DNA of 64,000 nt from Kitasatospora phosalacinea (GTDB taxonomy: Bacteria; Actinomycetota; Actinomycetes; Streptomycetales; Streptomycetaceae): positions 17,167-81,166 of the forward strand of contig NZ_JNYE01000052.1 in the NCBI RefSeq assembly GCF_000717185.1, written 5' to 3'. Under the pieces are notes generated by a model. It saw only the letters and a list, made by a program, of their open reading frames with translations. It did not search any database and was not told the origin of the DNA. A program made the translations under genes and the position numbers. This document shows positions 17,826 to 26,046 of this stretch, one piece after another. Positions within the stretch are counted from its first letter, which is position 1. Each line of letters starts with the position of its first letter.

Positions 17826-18374
17826 TCAGTCCTCCGAGAGGGCGGTGAACGGCGCCGCCAGCAGCCAGGTCTGGTTCTCCCCGCCGTGCGGCGTCCGGAG
17901 CGACACCGGGGTGCGGGCGGCGCCGCTGCGCGGGCAGTTCAGCACCAGGCCGGTGCCGACGTTCTCGATCCGGTGCGCCCGGCCGCCGTTGACCGGCACC
18001 ACCCGCCAGCGCTGCCAGGCGGCGTCCGTGCCGTGCCGGTCGCGCATCCGCACCGGCTCGGTGTCCGGCACCCCGCTGCCGTCCAGCAGCAGGTTGTTGG
18101 CCGCCGAGACCAGGTGGTGCTCCCCGGCGTGGCCGGTCGGCCGGAGCAGCCACAGCTGGTGCGGCTGTCCGTGCACCGGCCACAGGTGCGGGTGGCTGTC
18201 GTGCGTGGTGCGCAGCGCGGTGTCCAGCGCCAGCCCGCTGCTCACCGAGACCACCAGGAACGGCCCCAGCGGCTTGCGGGCCCGGCGCCGGAACAGCGAA
18301 CCGACGTCGTCCGTACCGATCTTGAGGAACGGAACGCCGATCTCGGCACTGACGCGTCGCTCTCCCGGTGGCAT
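17826..18374 (-). CDS. Ricin-type beta-trefoil lectin domain protein
   Basis: A 182-aa protein, or 185 aa from the ATG at 18383. I prefer 18374 because AGGA lies 8 bp upstream. The C-terminal 130 residues form a beta-trefoil with three QxW-type blocks: HQLWLL, WQRWRV and NQTWLL. There is no signal peptide or membrane helix. These folds bind galactose-containing or other sugars. It lies upstream of the chitinase on the same strand, but the 218-bp gap holds the chitinase's own promoter, so it is probably a separate unit. Confidence 0.75.
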   Translation of the reverse strand: MPPGERRVSAEIGVPFLKIGTDDVGSLFRRRARKPLGPFLVVSVSSGLALDTALRTTHDSHPHLWPVHGQPHQLWLLRPTGHAGEHHLVSAANNLLLDGSGVPDTEPVRMRDRHGTDAAWQRWRVVPVNGGRAHRIENVGTGLVLNCPRSGAARTPVSLRTPHGGENQTWLLAAPFTALSED

Positions 18375-18483
18375 GGCCGTCATCCTAGGACGCCCCCCGT
18401 GCCCCCGTACGCCCTTCCCGCTCACCGCCCCCGCGGCGCACACTGGCCGCGGCCCCCGGACGCCGAACGGAACGAGCCCAGCC

Positions 18484-19368
18484 GTGGACGTGGAGCAGCC
18501 CACCCCCGCCGCCCTGCTCGCCGAGGCCTGCGCCGCCGCCGGACGGTCCAGCGCCGGGGCGCAGTTGATCCGGGCGGGCGAGAACACACTGTGGCGGCTG
18601 CCCGGCGGGGTGATCGCCCGGATCGGGCGGGCCGGGCAACTCGCGGCGGCGCAGAAGGAGTTGGCCGTCGCCCGGTGGCTGCACCGGCACCGGGTGCCCG
18701 CCGTCCGGCCGCTCGACCACCCGGCCGCACCGCTGGCCGTCCGCGGCCGTCCGGCCACCTTCTGGTACGAGCTGCCGCCGCACCGGCCCGGCACCGCGAC
18801 CGAGTTGGCCACCGCCCTGCGCCGACTGCACCGACTCCCGCCGCCCGGGGCCGGGTTGGGCGCCCTCGACCCGTTCGTCCGGCTCCCCGAGCGGATCGAC
18901 GCCGCCGACCTGGAGCCGCCCCACCGCCGACGGCTGCACGCCCGGCTCGCCGAACTGCGCACCGCCTGGCGGGAACTCGCCCTCCCGGCCGGACCACCGC
19001 GGGTCGTCCACGGCGACGCCTGGAGCGGCAACCTCGCGGTCACCGCCACCACCGCCCACCTGCTGGACTTCGAGCGCACCGCCCTCGGCCCGGTCGAGTG
19101 GGACCTGACCACCACCGCCGTCGGCCACCACACCTTCGGCACCGTCCCGCCCGGGACGTACGCCGCGTTCTGCGCCGCGTACGGCGCCGACGTCACCGAG
19201 TCGCCCGGCTACCCGGTGCTCCGCGACATCCGCGAACTCCGGCTCACCTGCTACGCGTTGCAGCAGTCCGGCGCCGACCCGCGCCACCGCGCCCAGGCCC
19301 GCTACCGCCTCGCCTGCCTGCTCGGCGAGCACGGCCCCCGGCCCTGGGGCTGGACGCCGCTCGACTGA
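18484..19368 (+). CDS. Aminoglycoside phosphotransferase-family kinase
   Basis: A 294-aa small-molecule kinase-fold protein. The catalytic loop RVVHGDAWSGNL carries the HGDxxxxN motif, and LLDFERTALGPVEWDL supplies the metal-binding D. The N-terminal lobe ENTLWRLPGGVIARIGR replaces the classic Gly-rich loop. The GTG at 18484 is divergent from the lectin gene; a GTG at 18490 is an alternative. Substrate cannot be told from sequence. Confidence 0.8.
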   Translation: MDVEQPTPAALLAEACAAAGRSSAGAQLIRAGENTLWRLPGGVIARIGRAGQLAAAQKELAVARWLHRHRVPAVRPLDHPAAPLAVRGRPATFWYELPPHRPGTATELATALRRLHRLPPPGAGLGALDPFVRLPERIDAADLEPPHRRRLHARLAELRTAWRELALPAGPPRVVHGDAWSGNLAVTATTAHLLDFERTALGPVEWDLTTTAVGHHTFGTVPPGTYAAFCAAYGADVTESPGYPVLRDIRELRLTCYALQQSGADPRHRAQARYRLACLLGEHGPRPWGWTPLD

Positions 19369-19388
19369 GCCCCGCCCCGCGCCGGCCG

Positions 19389-20732
19389 TCAGTCCACGCA
19401 GGGCACCCCGCCCAGCTCCACCGGCTCCGGCAGCTCGGGCAGCTCAGCCACGGAGGCAACGGAGGACGCGGAGGGCGCGGACGGCGCGGGCGTGGCCGGG
19501 TCGCCGCCCAGCAGGAGGCGCCGGGCCGCGCCCGCCACCGGCCGGTAGCGGCCGGGGCCGTCCGCGGTCACCGGCAGCGTCCGGAGGGTGCCCCGCCCGG
19601 CGGCCAGCGCCGGGACCTGGCGGACGAAGTCCACCGGGTTCCAGCCCCGGTCCACCACCAGGCTGCCGTCCAGCGCCCGGTACAGGGCGTCGAGCCGGGC
19701 GGTGCTCTGCAGCGTCCCGCCGGAGCGCAGCTTCTCCACCACCCCGGCCAGGAACGCCTGGGCCCGCCGGGTGCGCTCCAGGTCGGAGCCCGCGCCGACG
19801 CCGTGCCGCTGCCGGACGAAGGCGAGCGCCTGGGCCGCCCCCAGCTCCTGCCGCCCGGCCGGGAGGCGGACCCCGCTGTACGGGTCGTCCACGGCGCGGT
19901 TCAGGCAGACCGGGACGCCGCCGATCGCCTGGGCGGTGCGGTAGAAGCCGGCCATCGACACCTCCGCGTAGTGGTCGATCCGGACGTCGGTCAGCCGCTC
20001 GACCGACTTGAGCAGCGCCAGGCGCCCCGCCTCCTGGGCGCGGGTGCGCAGCGCCTCGCCCGACACGCCGTCGCCGCCCAGGCTCTCCAGCGCGGCCCGT
20101 TCGGCGTCCGGGTAGATCCGGTCGAGCCCCACCTCGCGGCCGTCGGTGTCCTCGGCCAGCACGTCCCGGGGCAGCGACAGCTCCCGCACCTCGCCGCCGC
20201 CCGCCGGGAGGTGGACCAGCATCAGGGTGTCGGTGGTGCCCGGCCGGTCGGCCGCGCCCGCCGCGCCGCTGTGCAGGTCGCCGCGGAGCAGTTCCTCCGG
20301 CACCGGCCCGCCCCGCGCGTCCAGGGCGCCGTCGGTGCCGACCAGCAGCACCGTCACCCCGTCGGACAGCGGCACCGGGGCCGGGTCCGGGTCCGGGCCG
20401 GAGTGCGCCAGCTCCACCGCGGAGGTCCGTTCCCCGGGGAGGTCGCGCGGCACCACCAGCACCCCCGCCCCGACCGCGACCGCCGCGGTCAGCGCCCCCG
20501 CCAGCAGCACCGTGCGCCGCCGCCTGGCCCGCCTGCGCCGCCGACCGGCGGCCAGCCCGCCATCGACCAGCCGGGCCGTCACCTCCGGCCCCGGCCCCGG
20601 CCCGCCGCCCGTCAGCCCGAAGGCCGTCCCCAACTGCACTTCGAACTCCCCGTCCCCGCCGTCGGCTCCGCCGCCCGTGCCGCCCGTCCCGCCGTCCACT
20701 GCCCCACTCCGTCCGTCGCGTTCCGGGTTCAC
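19389..20732 (-). CDS. LCP family protein encoded with a SigE-family sigma factor
   Basis: A 447-aa protein with a soluble N-terminus of about 85 residues, an Arg cluster RRRRRARRRRTVLLAGALTA leading into one transmembrane helix, then an extracellular LCP domain: TVLLVGTDGALD, TTDTLMLVHLPAGGGEVREL, SLPRDVL, FYRTAQAIGGVPVCL and LAFVRQRHGVGAGSDLERTR. The GTG start at 20732 overlaps the sigma-factor stop by 3 bp, so the two are translationally coupled. The long cytoplasmic N-terminus might sense or bind the sigma factor, which is speculation. It probably attaches wall glycopolymers. Confidence 0.88.
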   Translation of the reverse strand: MNPERDGRSGAVDGGTGGTGGGADGGDGEFEVQLGTAFGLTGGGPGPGPEVTARLVDGGLAAGRRRRRARRRRTVLLAGALTAAVAVGAGVLVVPRDLPGERTSAVELAHSGPDPDPAPVPLSDGVTVLLVGTDGALDARGGPVPEELLRGDLHSGAAGAADRPGTTDTLMLVHLPAGGGEVRELSLPRDVLAEDTDGREVGLDRIYPDAERAALESLGGDGVSGEALRTRAQEAGRLALLKSVERLTDVRIDHYAEVSMAGFYRTAQAIGGVPVCLNRAVDDPYSGVRLPAGRQELGAAQALAFVRQRHGVGAGSDLERTRRAQAFLAGVVEKLRSGGTLQSTARLDALYRALDGSLVVDRGWNPVDFVRQVPALAAGRGTLRTLPVTADGPGRYRPVAGAARRLLLGGDPATPAPSAPSASSVASVAELPELPEPVELGGVPCVD

Positions 20733-21268
20733 CGCGCCACCAGCTCCGCCAGGTCCCCGCCCAGCAGCCCGCGCAGCTTGGCCAGCGCCCGCGAGCACCT
20801 GGTCCGCACCGCCGCCGAGCTGTCCTTCACGATCGCCGCGGTCTCCTCCACGCTGCGGTCCTCCCAGTACCTGAGCACCACCACCGCCCGGTCGCGGGGC
20901 GGCAGTTGCGAGAGCGCCTCGACCAGGGCGAGCCGCAGCGCCGAGTCCGGCCCGTCCTCGGCGACCTCCGGCAGCAGCCGGCTGGGCCGCTCGCTGCTGC
21001 TGCGCCGCCGCCGGTGCGTCAGGTACGCCCGGACCAGCACGGTCTGCGCGTACCCGGCCGGGTTCTCGATCCGCCCGGCCCAGCTCGGCCGGTTCAGCCG
21101 GTGCCAGTGCGCGTACATCTGCCCCAGGGTGTCCTGCACCAGGTCCTCCGACAGGTGGGCGTCCCCGCCGGTGAGGAAGTACGCCGAGCGGTAGAGCTGC
21201 CCGGACCGGGCCGTCGCGAACGCGACGAACTCCTCCTCCATGGCGGCCTGCCGTCGCGCCGTGCCCAC
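20729..21268 (-). CDS. SigE-family ECF RNA polymerase sigma factor
   Basis: A 179-aa sigma-70 factor. Region 2 is GQLYRSAYFLTGGDAHLSED then LVQDTLGQMYAHW. Region 4 is LSQLPPRDRAVVVLRYWEDR then SVEETAAIVKDSSAAVRTRC. Start may be 21268 or the ATG at 21241. A sequence with TGAAAC-N17-CGTC sits about 30 bp upstream and looks like an autoregulatory ECF promoter. No separate anti-sigma gene is seen; the coupled LCP membrane protein takes that position. Confidence 0.9.
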   Translation of the reverse strand: MGTARRQAAMEEEFVAFATARSGQLYRSAYFLTGGDAHLSEDLVQDTLGQMYAHWHRLNRPSWAGRIENPAGYAQTVLVRAYLTHRRRRSSSERPSRLLPEVAEDGPDSALRLALVEALSQLPPRDRAVVVLRYWEDRSVEETAAIVKDSSAAVRTRCSRALAKLRGLLGGDLAELVAR

Positions 21269-21291
21269 TCTCGTCTCCCCTCGCCCGATCC

Positions 21292-21325
21292 GCCCTATGA
21301 CGGTCCGGGACGCCGGGATGTTTCA
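21292..21325 (-). promoter_or_regulatory. Candidate autoregulated ECF promoter of the sigma factor
   Basis: Minus strand TGAAAC (21325-21320), 17 bp, CGTC (21302-21299) then ATAGGG. This is the form expected of an ECF -35 (AAC core) and -10 (CGTC). Confidence 0.5.
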
Positions 21326-21498
21326 CCCGCGGCCGGATCCGTCGCGCCGGACGGGGCGCGGGGGTCCGTCGCACGGGACCCGGTGAACGTGTCCGTCCGT
21401 GGAGTATCACTGTCCGGTTGCGGACAGTCCCGGCGCCCCCGCCCGCTGGAAGGATGGGACGGCACCGCCCCGCTCGTACCCCGTACTGGAGTTCCCCC

Positions 21499-23265
21499 AT
21501 GGCCCTGCCCGACGGATCGCTCAGCCACCGCTACCGCGGCGAGCACCCCGTCCGCACCCTGCTGTTCCTCTTCCGTCCCGACCGCGCCCGGGCCCTCGGC
21601 GCGGTCGGCGTCTTCTTCGCCAAGCACGCCCCCGTCTGGCTGCTGCCCCTGATCACCGCCAACATCGTCGACGTCGTGGTCAAGCACCGCGACGTGTCCG
21701 TGCTGTGGTGGAACTCCGCCGTCCTGCTGGCCATCCTGCTGCTCAACCTGCCGCTGCACATGCTGTACGTGCACTGGATGCACGGCTCGATCCGCCGGAT
21801 GGGCACCCGGCTGCGCTCCGCCCTCTGCCACCGGATGCAGCAGCTGTCCATCGGCTACCACTCCCGGGTCAGCGCGGGCGTCCTGCAGGCCAAGGTGATC
21901 CGGGACGTCGAGGGCATCGAGACCGCCTCCCAGCAGACCGCCGACAACGGCCTGGCCGCGATCGCCACCCTGCTCGGCGGCCTGGTCGTGATAGCGGTCC
22001 AGACGCCCGCCTTCCTGCCGGTCTTCCTGGTGCTCGTTCCCGCCAGCGCCCTGCTGGTGGTCCGGCTGCGCGAGCGGCTGCGCACCCAGAACGAGTCCTT
22101 CCGCCGCGAGGTCGAGCAACTCTCCTCCCGCATCGGCGAGATGACCACCCTGATCCCGATCACCCGGGCGCACGGCCTGGAGCGCACCGCGCTGCGCCGG
22201 GTCGACCGCACCCTGGGCCGGGTCCTGGACGAGGGCCTGCGCCTGGACCTGCTCAACGGCCGCTTCGGCTCGATGTCCTGGATCCTGCTCAACTCGATCG
22301 GCGTCGGCTGCCTGGCCGGCTCCGCGCTGGTCGCCTACTACGGCTGGATGGACGTCACCCCCGGCGCCGTCGTCATGCTCAGCGCCTACTTCTCCTCGCT
22401 CACCGGCTCCGTCACCACCCTGCTCACCCTCACCCCGCAGCTCGGCAAGGGCCTGGCCTCGGTCCGCTCGGCCGGCGAGGTCCTCCAGGCCCCCGACCTG
22501 GAGGAGAACGCCGGCAAGGCGGACGTCGCGGGCGTCACCGGCCGGATCGACTTCCAGGGCGTCGGCCACAGCTACCACGGCGCGGACGCCCCGTCCGTCA
22601 CCGGCTTCGACCTCTCCGTCCGCCCGGGCGAGACCGTCGCCCTGGTCGGCGCGTCCGGCGCGGGCAAGTCCACCGTCCTCAACCTGGTGATCGGCTTCCT
22701 GCGCCCCACCGAGGGCCGGATCCTGCTCGACGGCCGCGACATGGAGGAGCTGGACCTGCGCTCCTACCGCAAGTTCCTCTCCGTCGTCCCGCAGGAGTCC
22801 ATCCTGTTCGAGGGCAGCATCCGGGAGAACGTCACCTACGGCATGAAGGACGTCCCCGAGGAGACCGTCCTCGCCGCCCTGCGCGACGCCAACGCCCTGG
22901 AGTTCATCGAACGCCTCCCCGACGGCCTCGACACCGTGGTCGGCGAACGCGGCGCCCGCCTCTCCGGCGGCCAGAAGCAGCGCCTGGCCATCGCCCGGGC
23001 CCTGATCCGCGACCCGCGCGTCCTCATCCTGGACGAGGCCACCTCCGCCCTCGACTCCCGCTCCGAGGCGCTCGTCCAGCAGGCCCTGGCCCGCCTGGTC
23101 CGCGGCCGCACCGTCTTCGTCGTCGCCCACCGCCTCTCCACCATCCGCGGCGCCGACCGGATCGTCGTCATGCACGACGGACGCATCGCCGAGATCGGCT
23201 CCCACGCCGAACTCCTGCGCACCGGCGGCCCGTACGCCGGCCTGCAGGCCGCCCAGCTCGCCTGA
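21499..23265 (+). CDS. ABC transporter, fused permease and ATPase (exporter type)
   Basis: A 588-aa half-transporter. Six N-terminal helices form the type 1 exporter domain (FFAKHAPVWLLPLITANIVD, LLAILLLNLPLHMLYVHWMH). The C-terminal ATPase shows Walker A GASGAGKST, Q-loop VVPQESILF, signature RLSGGQKQR, Walker B LILDEATSAL and the switch His VVAHRLST. The ATG at 21499 has GGAG upstream. It would work as a homodimer. Substrate not predictable; lipid or peptide exporters share this layout. Confidence 0.92.
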   Translation: MALPDGSLSHRYRGEHPVRTLLFLFRPDRARALGAVGVFFAKHAPVWLLPLITANIVDVVVKHRDVSVLWWNSAVLLAILLLNLPLHMLYVHWMHGSIRRMGTRLRSALCHRMQQLSIGYHSRVSAGVLQAKVIRDVEGIETASQQTADNGLAAIATLLGGLVVIAVQTPAFLPVFLVLVPASALLVVRLRERLRTQNESFRREVEQLSSRIGEMTTLIPITRAHGLERTALRRVDRTLGRVLDEGLRLDLLNGRFGSMSWILLNSIGVGCLAGSALVAYYGWMDVTPGAVVMLSAYFSSLTGSVTTLLTLTPQLGKGLASVRSAGEVLQAPDLEENAGKADVAGVTGRIDFQGVGHSYHGADAPSVTGFDLSVRPGETVALVGASGAGKSTVLNLVIGFLRPTEGRILLDGRDMEELDLRSYRKFLSVVPQESILFEGSIRENVTYGMKDVPEETVLAALRDANALEFIERLPDGLDTVVGERGARLSGGQKQRLAIARALIRDPRVLILDEATSALDSRSEALVQQALARLVRGRTVFVVAHRLSTIRGADRIVVMHDGRIAEIGSHAELLRTGGPYAGLQAAQLA

Positions 23266-23317
23266 ACCGCTCCTGAACCGTCCCTGGACCGCCCCCGTCA
23301 CGAACAGGACCACCCGC

Positions 23318-23863
23318 ATGACCGACCCGCTCAGCGGCAGACTCGTCCGGCTCAGGGAACTCCGCGAGACCGACCTCCCCCGCCTCACCGCCTGGTGGCG
23401 CGAACCCGGCCTCGCCATCCAGCAGCTCACCGGCCCCGTCCACCCCCAGCCCGACGCCCGGCTCGCCGACATGTTCCGCGCCTGGAGCCAGAACACCGGC
23501 ACCGACCTCGGCCTCTCCGTCGAGACCCTCGACACCGGCGACCTGGCCGGCCACGTCACCCTCTACGGCGCCACCCCCAAGGACCGCTGCGCCACCCTCG
23601 CCATCATCATCGGCCCGCCCCACCAGGACCGCGGCCTCGGCACCGACGTCCTGCGCACCACCATCCGCTACGGCTTCGCCGAACTCGGCCTCCACCGCAT
23701 CGAACTCACCGTCAACGGCTACAACACCCGCGCCCTCGCCGCCTACCGCCGGGCCGGCTTCACCGAGGAGGGCCGCCGCCGCGAGGCCGTCTTCCGCGCG
23801 GGCAGCTGGCACGACCAGGTCCAGATGGGCGTCCTCTCCACCGAGTGGCACGAGGACGCCTAG
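23318..23863 (+). CDS. GNAT-family N-acetyltransferase
   Basis: A 181-aa RimJ/RimL-like acetyltransferase. N-terminal RLVRLRELRETDLPRLTAWW, acetyl-CoA region PPHQDRGLGTDVLRTTIRYG, and the conserved C-terminal block HRIELTVNGYNTRALAAYRR then AGFTEEGRRRE. It lies 52 bp after the ABC exporter gene in the same direction, possibly one transcript. Its acceptor may be a ribosomal or other protein N-terminus or a small amine; not determinable here. Confidence 0.88.
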   Translation: MTDPLSGRLVRLRELRETDLPRLTAWWREPGLAIQQLTGPVHPQPDARLADMFRAWSQNTGTDLGLSVETLDTGDLAGHVTLYGATPKDRCATLAIIIGPPHQDRGLGTDVLRTTIRYGFAELGLHRIELTVNGYNTRALAAYRRAGFTEEGRRREAVFRAGSWHDQVQMGVLSTEWHEDA

Positions 23864-23868
23864 CGGAA

Positions 23869-23998
23869 CCAGGGGCGCGGGGAACCGCGCGGCCGGGCGA
23901 GCACGCACAGCCTGATCGCGACGCAGGACGGTGCCTCGCACCCTCTCGCGACCTCGCTGACGCGCTCCTCCGCTGCGCGCAGTTCCTCGCGCCCCCGG
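23869..23998. repeat. REP-like hairpin element, copy A
   Basis: About 130 bp whose ends are inverted: CCAGGGGCGCGGGGAAC on the left and GCGCAGTTCCTCGCGCCCCC on the right. It is clearly homologous to the element at 30344-30472, at roughly 80-85 percent identity by eye. It starts 6 bp after a stop codon, suggesting a 3' end or terminator role. Confidence 0.7.
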
Positions 23999-24050
23999 TC
24001 GTCGCCTCCCGGCATGCCGAGCCTCAGCGCCGCGGGTAGCGTCGCGTTCC

Positions 24051-24668
24051 ATGGACGTGGTGATCGCAGGTGGGCACGGAAAGATCGCGTTGCGGCTCTC
24101 GAAGCTGCTCTCCGCCCGGGGCGACGCGGTCGCCGGGCTGATCCGGAACCCGGCGCAGGCGGCGGACCTGAACGGGGCGGGGGCCAGGCCGGTGGTGTGC
24201 GACCTGGAGGCGGCCTCGGTGGAGGAGCTGGCGGAGCACCTCGCGGGGGCGGACGCGGTGGTGTTCGCGGCGGGGGCGGGGCCGAACAGCGGGGCGGCGC
24301 GGAAGGAGACCGTGGACCGGGACGGTGCGGTGCTGCTGGCGGACGCGGCCCGGCGGGCCGGGGTGCGGCGGTACCTGCTGGTGTCCTCGATGGGCCTGGA
24401 CCGGATCGGCGACCCGGGGGTCACGCCGGAGTTCGACGCGTACCTGCGGGCGAAGCGGGCGGCGGAGGAGGCGGTCAAGGAGCGCCCGCTGGACTGGACG
24501 GTGCTGCGGCCGGGCGGTCTGACCGACGAGCCCACCGAGCGGCACGCGCACCTCGCGCCGCCGCCGAACCGCTTCGGCCAGGTCTCCCGGGACGAGGTCG
24601 CGCACACCCTGGTGCGGCTGCTGGACGACGCGTCGACGATCCACCAGACCCTGGAGCTCACGACCTGA
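24051..24668 (+). CDS. NAD(P)-binding atypical SDR (NmrA/YwnB-like)
   Basis: A 205-aa Rossmann protein. The N-terminal dinucleotide site reads VVIAGGHGKIALRLSKLL, followed by ADAVVFAAGAGPNSGAARKE, YLLVSSMGLDRIG and LDWTVLRPGGLTDEP. It is shorter than classical SDRs and has the atypical SDR a5 organisation. The ATG at 24051 is the first gene of a same-strand run ending in the GH65 phosphorylase, though a metabolic link is not evident. Confidence 0.85.
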   Translation: MDVVIAGGHGKIALRLSKLLSARGDAVAGLIRNPAQAADLNGAGARPVVCDLEAASVEELAEHLAGADAVVFAAGAGPNSGAARKETVDRDGAVLLADAARRAGVRRYLLVSSMGLDRIGDPGVTPEFDAYLRAKRAAEEAVKERPLDWTVLRPGGLTDEPTERHAHLAPPPNRFGQVSRDEVAHTLVRLLDDASTIHQTLELTT

Positions 24669-24743
24669 TCCCGGCCCGACCCGGCCCGACCGCGGTTGCC
24701 CGGGGCCGGGCCGGGCGGGATGGTGGTGGTTGAGGTGAGTGCG

Positions 24744-25211
24744 ATGGCCGAGATCGCCCTGCAGCTGGACGTCGCGGCGTCCCGCGAGCGGCTGCTCGCG
24801 GCGCTGGACACCCGGGAGGGCCTGGCGTCCTGGTGGACCACCGGGCTGGACCGGGACGGCGAGGACCTGCTGTTCACGGTGCCGGACGCCCCGCAGCCGC
24901 TGCGCCTGCGCCGGGAGCGCGCGGACCTGGAGCGGGTCGCCTGGCGCAGCGTCGGGGTGTTCCCGCCGGCCTGGCAGGGGACGACGGTGACCTGGGACTT
25001 CTTCGACCACCCCGACGGCGCGCGGCAGTCGCTGCTGCTGCTGCGGCACCTGGGCTGGGCCGCGGACGCGGGCCCGGCGGTGCCGGTGGCGGCGGGCCGC
25101 TGGGCGGAGCTGGTCGTCCGGTTGAAGGACTACGTGCAGAGCGGCCGCCCGCAGCCGCTGTTCGTCCCGGGGGCGCACCCGCACCCGGGGGTGCACGCGG
25201 AAGCGGACTGA
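24744..25211 (+). CDS. SRPBCC/AHSA1-like domain protein
   Basis: A 155-aa START/Bet v1-like fold protein: an N-terminal strand IALQLDVAASRERLLAALDT, the ASWWTTGL motif typical of AHSA1-like proteins, TTVTWDFFDHP and a C-terminal helix GRWAELVVRLKDYVQSGRPQ. The ATG at 24744 is chosen because GAGGTGAG precedes it by 5 bp; earlier in-frame starts lack a site. These domains bind hydrophobic ligands; ligand unknown. Confidence 0.75.
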   Translation: MAEIALQLDVAASRERLLAALDTREGLASWWTTGLDRDGEDLLFTVPDAPQPLRLRRERADLERVAWRSVGVFPPAWQGTTVTWDFFDHPDGARQSLLLLRHLGWAADAGPAVPVAAGRWAELVVRLKDYVQSGRPQPLFVPGAHPHPGVHAEAD

Positions 25212-25287
25212 GGGCGTGCGCGGGGTGCGACGCGCCGGTCCGGGCGATGACCGGCATGGAGCCGGGCAGACGGGTGAGACTGGCTGC

Positions 25288-26046
25288 ATGTTGGGACTTC
25301 CGGACCGCATCAAGGCCTACCTGTTCGACCTGGACGGGGTGCTGACCCAGACCGCGAAGGTGCACGCCGCGGCCTGGAAGGACATGTTCGACACCTTCCT
25401 GCGCGCCGAAGCGGCGCGCACCGGCGGCGAGTTCGTGCCGTTCGACCCGGGCCGCGACTACGACCGGTACGTGGACGGGCGGCCCCGGCTGGACGGCACC
25501 CTGCAGTTCCTGTCCTCGCGCGGGATCGTGCTGCCCGAGGGCACCCCGCAGGACCCGCCGGGCACCCGCACCGTCAACGGCCTCTCGGGCGCGAAGAACG
25601 ACACCGTGCTGCGGATGATCCACGACCAGGGCGTGCAGCCGTACGACGGCTCGGTGGCGTACCTGCACCGGCTGCGCGAGCTGGGGCTGCCGCGCGCGGT
25701 GGTCTCGTCCAGCGCGAACTGCCGGGACGTGCTGCGGGCCGCCGGGATCGACGACCTGTTCGAGGTGGTGGTGGACGGGGTCGTCCTGGCCCGCGACCAC
25801 CTGGCGGGCAAGCCCGCGCCGGACACCTTCCTGGCGGCCGCGCGGCAGCTGGGGGTGGCCCCGGAGCACGCCGCGGTGTTCGAGGACGCGCTGGCGGGCG
25901 TCGCGGCGGGGAAGGCCGGCGGCTTCGGCGCGGTGGTGGGCGTGAACCGCACCGGGCAGGCCGACGCGCTGCGCGAGCACGGCGCGTCCGTGGTGGTGGA
26001 CGACCTGTCGGAGCTGCTGGAGGAGCACGGAGGGGAGCGCGGATGA
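25288..26046 (+). CDS. HAD-family beta-phosphoglucomutase
   Basis: A 252-aa haloacid dehalogenase-fold enzyme. The nucleophile motif YLFDLDGVLTQT has the DxD pair. A cap domain follows, then motif II VVSSSANC, the Lys in LAGKPAPDTFLAAARQLGV and motif IV VFEDALAGVAAGKAG. It likely interconverts beta-glucose 1-phosphate and glucose 6-phosphate. The stop overlaps the GH65 start as ATGA, the classic pairing of beta-PGM with an inverting alpha-glucoside phosphorylase. Confidence 0.92.
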   Translation: MLGLPDRIKAYLFDLDGVLTQTAKVHAAAWKDMFDTFLRAEAARTGGEFVPFDPGRDYDRYVDGRPRLDGTLQFLSSRGIVLPEGTPQDPPGTRTVNGLSGAKNDTVLRMIHDQGVQPYDGSVAYLHRLRELGLPRAVVSSSANCRDVLRAAGIDDLFEVVVDGVVLARDHLAGKPAPDTFLAAARQLGVAPEHAAVFEDALAGVAAGKAGGFGAVVGVNRTGQADALREHGASVVVDDLSELLEEHGGERG

